DNA from: Prevotella sp.
Lineage (GTDB): Bacteria; Bacteroidota; Bacteroidia; Bacteroidales; Bacteroidaceae
Length of the DNA stretch: 6,570 bases
Reading direction: 5' to 3'
Assembly (NCBI GenBank): GCA_016283605.1
Contig: JAEENF010000011.1
Location: 1-6,570, forward strand
Positions 1 through 4,321 of this stretch are shown here, piece by piece. The stretch's first letter is position 1; every line of letters begins with the position of its first letter. Position numbers and translations under genes: made by a program. Under the pieces are notes generated by a model that was not told where the DNA came from, did not search any database, and was given only the letters and a program-made list of their open reading frames with translations.

Positions 1-93
1 ACCCATCACCTGAAAAAAATCATAGACCGGTGCAACTATTCCGTGTTTTGTTCCGTCAAACGGATAGAAACATTTAAAACGGTATGGCAATGA
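1..93 (+). CDS. 3' end of an upstream gene (partial, unidentified)
   Basis: Frame 1 is open from the first base to a TGA at 91-93, giving about 30 residues ending in ETFKTVWQ. I do not recognise the product. A run this short can be open by chance, and frame 3 is also open to a TAA at 75-77. Frame 1 is preferred for two reasons: its third codon positions are richer in G/C, like the genes downstream, and its stop overlaps the ATG at 90 in the ATGA pattern used at three later junctions. If real, it is the preceding member of the same operon. Confidence 0.4.
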   Translation, partial: THHLKKIIDRCNYSVFCSVKRIETFKTVWQ

Positions 94-866
94 AAAGAAC
101 AAAGAAACTGACAATGTACAGCATAATGCTGTTGACCGTGGCCTTGATGACCATCTCCTGTAAATCGGAAATCAAGGTCTTCTCCGATAGTCCTATGGTG
201 ACGCAGGTGCGTCAGATCAAGGGTTTTGAGAGGGTAGAGATCGTTGGATCACCTACCGTCTATTACCAACAGGGCGACACTTATTCCGTCAAGGTTAAAG
301 GACCGGAGGATCTGGTGGATAAGATTGTCACGGAAAAAGAAGACGAGACGCTGATTATCCGCAACAAAGGGAAGTTCGGGATCGTCAACATCAACATGAT
401 GGGTAATGACCAGTTGGAAGTGCATGTCACCTCCCCAGACCTCATCGGCGTTCAACTCAATGGCTCGGGTGACTTTATCAGTCAACAGAGAATCGATACC
501 GACAATATGGAGATTACACTCCGCGGATCGGGTGACATTGAGATCAGCGACCTCATCTGTGACCATTGCGTGATGGAAGTGGTGGGGTCAGGAGATCTGG
601 ATATCGACCGTCTGGAGACCAGAACGTCCGAGGTGTCTCTTGTGGGTTCCGGTGATGTAGAGCTGAAACAGGTCAACGTGCGCTCTACGGACATCACCCT
701 CAGGGGCTCAGGCGATATCTCCGTCGATTTTATGGAAGGCTGTCAAGAGGTGCAGGCCACCCTTACAGGCAGTGGCGATGTCACGCTGAAAGGACATGTC
801 AGGAAATATGCCCAACAGAAGTCCGGCTCAGGCGACATCGATACCAATCATTTAACAGTGGAATGA
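90..866 (+). CDS. GIN-domain (DUF2807) lipoprotein with seven GSGD repeats
   Basis: Predicted exported lipoprotein of the DUF2807 'head GIN domain' family, whose members are cell-envelope proteins of Bacteroidetes with no firm biochemical role. Numbering from the ATG at 84, residues 1-26 form a signal peptide: basic MKRTKK, a hydrophobic stretch, then a loose lipobox TISC with Cys26. The mature part starts with beta-rich sequence (KGFERVEIVGSPTVYYQQGD). From about residue 127 the tetrapeptide GSGD occurs seven times (near 127, 148, 168, 188, 208, 229 and 248), roughly every 20 residues, as expected for turns of a right-handed beta-helix. The start could be ATG 84 or ATG 90. I prefer 90 because it overlaps the probable upstream stop at 91-93 as ATGA and begins MKRTKK. 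Its own stop overlaps the next start at 863. It may act at the envelope, unlike the enzymes after it. Family assignment is confident; function is unknown. Confidence 0.88.
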   Translation: MKRTKKLTMYSIMLLTVALMTISCKSEIKVFSDSPMVTQVRQIKGFERVEIVGSPTVYYQQGDTYSVKVKGPEDLVDKIVTEKEDETLIIRNKGKFGIVNINMMGNDQLEVHVTSPDLIGVQLNGSGDFISQQRIDTDNMEITLRGSGDIEISDLICDHCVMEVVGSGDLDIDRLETRTSEVSLVGSGDVELKQVNVRSTDITLRGSGDISVDFMEGCQEVQATLTGSGDVTLKGHVRKYAQQKSGSGDIDTNHLTVE

Positions 867-1576
867 AATATGCAATCATAGCAGCCGGAGAGGGGTCGAG
901 ACTTCAACAGGAAGGCGTCAGCAGTCCAAAGCCATTGGTGAAAATTGGCGGGGAGATGTTGGTTGACCGGCTCTTCCGGGTGTTCCAACAACAGGATGCT
1001 ACAGAGATCGTGGTCATCTGTAATGAACAGATGACGGAGGTCAGGCACCATCTGCAACAGATACAACAGGCAGGATCGCTGCCCTTGAAGTTCATCGTCA
1101 AGTCAACGCCCAGTTCCATGCATAGTCTATGGGAACTGAGCCCTTGGCTGGCCGATGAACCTTTCGTGTTGACAACCGTCGACACGATTTTTCGTGAAAG
1201 GGAGTTTACGAACTACGTGCAGACCTTCCAGACCCTGGTGGGACAACAACAGGCTGACGGACTGATGGGTGTGACAGACTATATCGATGACGAGAAACCA
1301 CTCTATGTGGCGACTGACGATGACCTTCGTATCACGGGGTTCCTGGATGCCTGTGAGACACCGAGATACATCAGCGGCGGCATCTATGGGCTGACACCAC
1401 GGAGTCTCACGACACTCCAACGGTGCATCGAACGGGGGGAGAGCAGGATGCGTAACTTCCAAAGGGCACTCGTCCATGATGGCCTGCTCCTAAAGGCTTT
1501 TCCGTTCTCGAAGGTCCTGGACATCGATCATGCCAGTGATATCCAGAAAGCAGAAGAGTTCATAGTTCATAGTTGA
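863..1576 (+). CDS. MobA/LicC-like nucleotidyltransferase (NTP transferase domain)
   Basis: A cytoplasmic 237-residue nucleotidyltransferase, full length for a single-domain GT-A-like pyrophosphorylase. Such enzymes join an NTP to a sugar phosphate or alcohol phosphate, releasing pyrophosphate. Visible motifs: the nucleotide-binding loop AAGEGSRL (7-14) followed by PKPLVKIGG (22-30), the metal-binding aspartate in TTVDTIF (Asp107), the substrate-loop motif SGGIYGL (171-177), and a C-terminal LDIDHASDIQKAEEF (219-233) resembling the end of LicC-type cytidylyltransferases. It starts at an ATG overlapping the GIN gene stop (ATGA, 863-866), so coupling is likely. Its last codons and stop fall in a 7-bp repeat (1557-1584), so the EEFIVHS tail may be repeat-derived. 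A CDP-alcohol phosphotransferase two genes on favours a CTP-dependent role making a CDP-alcohol, for example from inositol phosphate or phosphocholine. That is inference; molybdopterin or sugar-phosphate substrates are not excluded. Confidence 0.85.
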   Translation: MKYAIIAAGEGSRLQQEGVSSPKPLVKIGGEMLVDRLFRVFQQQDATEIVVICNEQMTEVRHHLQQIQQAGSLPLKFIVKSTPSSMHSLWELSPWLADEPFVLTTVDTIFREREFTNYVQTFQTLVGQQQADGLMGVTDYIDDEKPLYVATDDDLRITGFLDACETPRYISGGIYGLTPRSLTTLQRCIERGESRMRNFQRALVHDGLLLKAFPFSKVLDIDHASDIQKAEEFIVHS

Positions 1577-1584
1577 GAGGTGAG
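1557..1584 (+). repeat. Degenerate 7-bp tandem repeat at a gene junction
   Basis: Four consecutive heptads: AGTTCAT, AGTTCAT, AGTTGAG and AGGTGAG. They hold the stop of the nucleotidyltransferase (TGA 1574-1576) and the GTG start of the next gene (1580-1582), so the junction is built from repeat DNA. They resemble the AGTGAAT-type heptads at 2365-2701. Confidence 0.75.
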
Positions 1585-2383
1585 AGTACTGATGATACAA
1601 CGGGCTGTGGAGTTTTCGCCAAATTCTGTCGATAAGGACTTGGCGATACTCGAGGCTGTCGCCAGCCGCCTGGACACACGGGGACTGTCCCTTCTGTGTG
1701 AAGCTCGCGAAGCACAGGGGGACTGTCCCCTGTGTATCCAAAAGGACAGTCCTCAGTGTATCCTCTCAATGGCTAGACTTCCAGAAACCCTCCAATGGCT
1801 CAAGACCCTCAAAGACGTCCGCATCATCAATAGGCCTGAAGGCGTAGAGAACTGTTCCCGCAGTCGTCTGCAAGAGATCATGGAACGACTGTCTATCCCC
1901 CTGCCTCCCCGTGAGGGTCAGGATGGCTACTGGCTGAAACGAGGTGATGCGGCAGCGCAGTCTCAGGAGGATGTGGTCTATGCTGCAGACCGACAAGCCT
2001 TGGAGACAGCCATCGAGACCTTTAAGCAAAGAGGCATCACCGACTATGTCGTCAGTGCCCATGTCAAAGGTGATCTCGTGAAGTTCTATGCCGTCAAGGG
2101 CGGATTCTTCCGTTACTATTATCCGACGGATGATGGACTGACGAAGTTTGATGATGAACGTCACAACGGTCCCGCGCATCATTATCCGTTCGATAGCAGT
2201 GCCATGCAACATGATGCTGCCCGTCTGGCTGAGGCTGTGGGCGTAGAGGTGTATGGTGGTGACTGTATCGTCAGGGCCGATGGCTCGTATTGTTTTATCG
2301 ATTTCAACGACTGGCCCAGTTTCTCGCGTTGTCGTGAGGAGGCTGCTGAGGCCATAGCAAGATTAGTGAAAAGTGAAGAGTGA
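1580..2383 (+). CDS. ATP-grasp-like protein, possible ligase
   Basis: A 267-residue protein with features of the ATP-grasp fold, whose enzymes couple a carboxylate to an amine or similar nucleophile through an acyl-phosphate. Residues 2-8 (RVLMIQR) look like the first beta strand of a pre-ATP-grasp domain. GVENCSRSRLQEIM (88-101) leads into the core. YWLKRGD (117-123) carries a likely ATP-binding lysine (Lys120). DYVVSAHVKGDLVKFYAV (155-172) fits the hinge and second nucleotide-binding strand. GGDCIVRADG (226-235) followed by IDFNDWPSFS (240-249) supplies the acidic/Asn metal-ligand region (Asp241, Asn243). I chose the GTG at 1580 because it keeps the first strand; the alternative ATG 1592 would cut it. 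Residues about 32-61 are encoded by palindromic repeat DNA (1674-1760), so this segment may be an insertion or rebuilt loop. The C-terminal VKSEE and stop lie in heptad repeats. The substrate is unknown; the neighbours suggest head-group modification. Superfamily call moderate, specific role low. Confidence 0.68.
   Translation: MRVLMIQRAVEFSPNSVDKDLAILEAVASRLDTRGLSLLCEAREAQGDCPLCIQKDSPQCILSMARLPETLQWLKTLKDVRIINRPEGVENCSRSRLQEIMERLSIPLPPREGQDGYWLKRGDAAAQSQEDVVYAADRQALETAIETFKQRGITDYVVSAHVKGDLVKFYAVKGGFFRYYYPTDDGLTKFDDERHNGPAHHYPFDSSAMQHDAARLAEAVGVEVYGGDCIVRADGSYCFIDFNDWPSFSRCREEAAEAIARLVKSEE
1674..1760. repeat. Cluster of three REP-like palindromes inside a coding region
   Basis: Three related imperfect palindromes share a GGACTGTCC or GGACAGTCC core. 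The first (1674-1700) pairs CACAC with GTGTG around GGGACTGTCCC. The second (1713-1734) has a perfect 8-bp stem, CACAGGGG with CCCCTGTG, and a 6-nt loop GACTGT. The third (1743-1753) is AGGAC-A-GTCCT, with the core in opposite orientation. Such units resemble REP-type intergenic repeats of bacteria, but here they are read in frame as residues about 32-61 of the ATP-grasp-like protein. No transposase is present in the window. Confidence 0.75.
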
Positions 2384-2399
2384 AAAGTGAATAGTGAAA
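2365..2399 (+). repeat. 7-bp tandem repeat, five units (AGTGAAN)
   Basis: Five consecutive heptads: AGTGAAA, AGTGAAG, AGTGAAA, AGTGAAT and AGTGAAA. The stop of the ATP-grasp-like gene (TGA 2381-2383) is inside the third unit, so the repeat encodes the last residues of that protein. A run of A bases follows to 2407. Confidence 0.9.
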
Positions 2400-2401
2400 A
2401 A

Positions 2402-2526
2402 AAAAAATAAACGACAACATAGACAACTATGACAACTAAGACAACAGTTAACAGTGACAAGCTGTCACCTGAGTCAGCTGTGCTGACAAAATTAGTTGTC
2501 CAAGTTGTCTAAGTTGTAGTCAAAAT
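2402..2526 (+). repeat. Structured intergenic element, copy 1
   Basis: A 125-bp element, over 90 percent identical to the next copy by eye. The left side has four GACAAC units (2413-2445); the right side has GTTGTC units in reverse. Arms 2420-2439 and 2492-2511 are inverted repeats matching at 18 of 20 positions. Between them are two perfect 6-bp hairpins: GTGACA/TGTCAC (2454-2459 with 2463-2468, loop AGC) and GTCAGC/GCTGAC (2473-2478 with 2482-2487, loop TGT). The predicted fold is a long stem closing two hairpins. It could be a structured leader RNA for the gene at 2703, a mobile miniature repeat, or processed operon RNA. I see no U-tract typical of a terminator and no TAnnTTTG Bacteroidetes promoter. 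Confidence 0.8.
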
Positions 2527-2547
2527 AGTGAAAAGTGAATAGTGAAT
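2527..2547 (+). repeat. 7-bp tandem repeat, three units, between the two elements
   Basis: AGTGAAA, AGTGAAT and AGTGAAT in succession, joining element copy 1 to copy 2. The order is heptads, element, heptads, element, heptads, with a period of 147-148 bp. This suggests duplication of a heptad-plus-element unit, perhaps by recombination between heptad blocks. Confidence 0.9.
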
Positions 2548-2549
2548 AG

Positions 2550-2673
2550 AAAAAATAAACGACAACATAGACAACTATGACAACAAAGACAACATTTAAT
2601 CGTGACAAGCTGTCACCTGAGTCAGCTGTGCTGACTAAAATGTTGTTCAAGTTGTCTAAGTTGTAGTCAAAAT
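2550..2673 (+). repeat. Structured intergenic element, copy 2
   Basis: The tandem partner of 2402-2526, shifted by 148 bp on the left and 147 bp on the right because of a one-base deletion near 2636-2641. The 34-base block with both hairpins (2602-2635) is identical to copy 1. Several differences in the outer arms keep pairing: T2437/A2494 in copy 1 becomes A2585/T2641 here, and a G-C pair (2431/2500) becomes G-T, or G-U in RNA (2579/2647). The junction before the double hairpin (about 2594-2601) is the most changed part. Confidence 0.8.
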
Positions 2674-2701
2674 AGTTAATAGTGAATAGTGAATAGTGAA
2701 A
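2674..2701 (+). repeat. 7-bp tandem repeat, four units, abutting a start codon
   Basis: AGTTAAT, AGTGAAT, AGTGAAT and AGTGAAA, followed by one T and then the ATG at 2703. The repeat therefore forms the whole translation-initiation leader of the CDP-alcohol phosphotransferase gene. It is A-rich with no Shine-Dalgarno match, which suits the largely SD-independent initiation of Bacteroidetes. Confidence 0.9.
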
Positions 2702-2702
2702 T

Positions 2703-3641
2703 ATGGCAACATTTAAGGAATTATTAAAAGTGTCGTTTAAGTCTGCGGATACGGAGGAGTGGCTCGATGTCCACTTCACGCGTCCCATAGGACTGGCTTT
2801 CGCCTTGTTGTGGAATAAGTTCAATATCCATCCGAACGTCATCACCATCCTCTCCATCTTCTTGGGCGTAGGGGCTGGCTATATGTTCTATTATACCGAC
2901 CTCTGGCATAATGTCTGTGGCGTCCTGTTACTGATGTTTGCAAACTTCTGCGACTCTACCGACGGACAGATGGCCCGTCTTACGGGGAAGAAGACACTCA
3001 TCGGAAGGATGCTCGATGGTTTCGCGGGGGATCTGTGGTTCTTCGCCATCTATCTGGCCATCCTTCTCAGACTATGGCATCAGAACATCCCGGGAACGGA
3101 CTGGACATGGGGTCTCTGGGGCTTCTTGCTCTGTGCCATCGCCGGACTGCATTGTCATGCGGACCAGAGCTCGCTGGCGGACTACTACCGGCAGATCCAC
3201 CTCTACTTCCTTCTGGGTAAGGAGGGCAGTGAACTCGACAATTACGCCCAGCAGCGAAAGATCTACGAGGACCTGCCAAAGTCGAAATGGCTCGACCGTA
3301 TCTTCTATTTTAATTATGCCAACTACTGTAAGAGTCAGGAACGACGTACGCCTGAGTTCCAGAAATTCTTCAAGGCCGTGAAAACGTCCTGGCCGAATGC
3401 TGAGGAGATGCCTCAGACATTACGACAGGAGTTCCGTGCGGGCAGTCTGCCGCTGATGAAGTTCACGAACATCCTGACGTTCAACACCCGGGCGATCACC
3501 GTCTACGTCACGTGTCTGTTGAACTGTCCCTGGGTCTATCCACTCCTGGAGATTACCGTGTTTAATATAATGTACGCGTATATGCATCGCACGCACGAGA
3601 GACTTTGTGCCTCGATGTATGGGAAATATATCGCCCAATGA
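2703..3641 (+). CDS. CDP-alcohol phosphatidyltransferase-family membrane protein
   Basis: An integral inner-membrane enzyme of the family that transfers a phospho-alcohol or phosphatidyl group from a CDP-activated donor to an alcohol. The signature is clear: Asp84-x2-Asp87-Gly88-x2-Ala91-Arg92, eight residues, then Gly101-x3-Asp105. The last aspartate of the classical motif is expected at 109, but 109 is Gly and Asp is at 110 (LDGFAGD). Hydrophobic segments lie near 43-63, 68-83, 110-124, 136-150 and 254-293. A hydrophilic stretch of about 100 residues (roughly 152-250, rich in charged and aromatic residues) separates the fourth and later helices, making the protein 312 residues against about 200 for the compact family members. 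The ATG follows directly on the heptad repeat. The stop overlaps the HAD start as ATGA. Together with the nucleotidyltransferase at 863 it suggests synthesis of a phospholipid or soluble phosphodiester; inositol phosphate is one candidate substrate, unproven. Confidence 0.9.
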   Translation: MATFKELLKVSFKSADTEEWLDVHFTRPIGLAFALLWNKFNIHPNVITILSIFLGVGAGYMFYYTDLWHNVCGVLLLMFANFCDSTDGQMARLTGKKTLIGRMLDGFAGDLWFFAIYLAILLRLWHQNIPGTDWTWGLWGFLLCAIAGLHCHADQSSLADYYRQIHLYFLLGKEGSELDNYAQQRKIYEDLPKSKWLDRIFYFNYANYCKSQERRTPEFQKFFKAVKTSWPNAEEMPQTLRQEFRAGSLPLMKFTNILTFNTRAITVYVTCLLNCPWVYPLLEITVFNIMYAYMHRTHERLCASMYGKYIAQ

Positions 3642-4321
3642 CGAAAGGTTATATCTTCGATTATGGTGGCACACTCGATACACATGGTTGCCACTGGGGA
3701 AGGGTCATCTGGCAGGCTTACCAGCATGGTGGCGTGCCGGTCTCTGAGACCGACTTCCGGGAGGCCTATGTCCACGCTGAACGGACCCTCGGCAAGAATC
3801 CCATCATCCAGCCAGACTTTACCTTCCGACAGACACTGGAGACCAAACTCCGTCTCCAGCTGGAGTTCTTGCAGGGTAGGGTGGGCTCTTCCTGTGTCAT
3901 GACTCACCTCCCGACACTGACTGCTGATCTCTATGAGCAGACTGTCGGGGAAACCGCGATCAGTCGCAACGTCCTTCTCCAACTGAAGGACCGCTATCCC
4001 CTGGTGCTCGTCAGCAATTTCTATGGCAATATCGCTACGGTCCTGAAGGAATTCTATCTCGACGGTATCTTCCAGACGATTATCGAGTCGGCTGTGGTGG
4101 GCATCCGAAAGCCTGACCCGCGCATCTTCACCTTAGGGGTGGAGGCTCTCGGACTACATCCCGAAGAAGTAGTGGTGGTGGGCGACTCCATCGATAAGGA
4201 TATCATCCCGGCAAAGACGGCCGGATGTCAGACAATATGGTTTAAGGGCCTAGGCTGGACAGATGACCCTGTTGACGAATCCATCCCCGACCGTGTCATT
4301 ACAAGCTTAGAAGAGATATGA
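3638..4321 (+). CDS. HAD-superfamily hydrolase with variant motif I
   Basis: A 227-residue cytoplasmic HAD-fold protein with an alpha-helical cap (C1) inserted after motif I, about residues 15-110. Motif I is FDYGGTLD (7-14): nucleophile Asp8 is present, but the usual acid/base Asp two positions on is Gly10. Motif II is LVLVSNF (Ser126), motif III IRKPDP (Lys158), and motif IV VVGDSIDKD (Asp183 and Asp188). The fold and metal site look intact, so it may be a phosphatase using another acid/base, or a HAD with different chemistry. I chose the ATG at 3638 because it overlaps the preceding stop (ATGA 3638-3641) and puts the first beta strand at the N-terminus; an in-frame ATG at 3605 would add 11 residues of no HAD character. 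Its place after the CDP-alcohol enzyme suggests removal of a phosphate from the product or a precursor. Substrate unknown. Confidence 0.88.
   Translation: MTKGYIFDYGGTLDTHGCHWGRVIWQAYQHGGVPVSETDFREAYVHAERTLGKNPIIQPDFTFRQTLETKLRLQLEFLQGRVGSSCVMTHLPTLTADLYEQTVGETAISRNVLLQLKDRYPLVLVSNFYGNIATVLKEFYLDGIFQTIIESAVVGIRKPDPRIFTLGVEALGLHPEEVVVVGDSIDKDIIPAKTAGCQTIWFKGLGWTDDPVDESIPDRVITSLEEI

Noticed and set aside
38..63. Possible operator-like inverted repeat (CCGTGTTT with AAACGG)
   Set aside because: The match is imperfect and short, and the stretch probably lies within the end of an upstream coding region.
2384..2702. CRISPR array or intrinsic terminator in the repeat gap
   Set aside because: There are only two long copies and no set of short repeats with unique spacers. 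The hairpins are not followed by a T-tract, so neither reading is supported.
2492..2857. Reverse-strand open frame of 121 codons over the repeat region
   Set aside because: It is mostly a translation of heptad and GACAAC repeats on the stop-free strand (SLFTFH, DNLDN patterns) and then runs into the antisense of a real gene.
2938..3381. Forward open frame of 147 codons inside the CDP-alcohol enzyme gene
   Set aside because: It is a +1 shadow of a gene with the full family motif. Its Ser/Arg/Thr-rich product has no recognisable domain.
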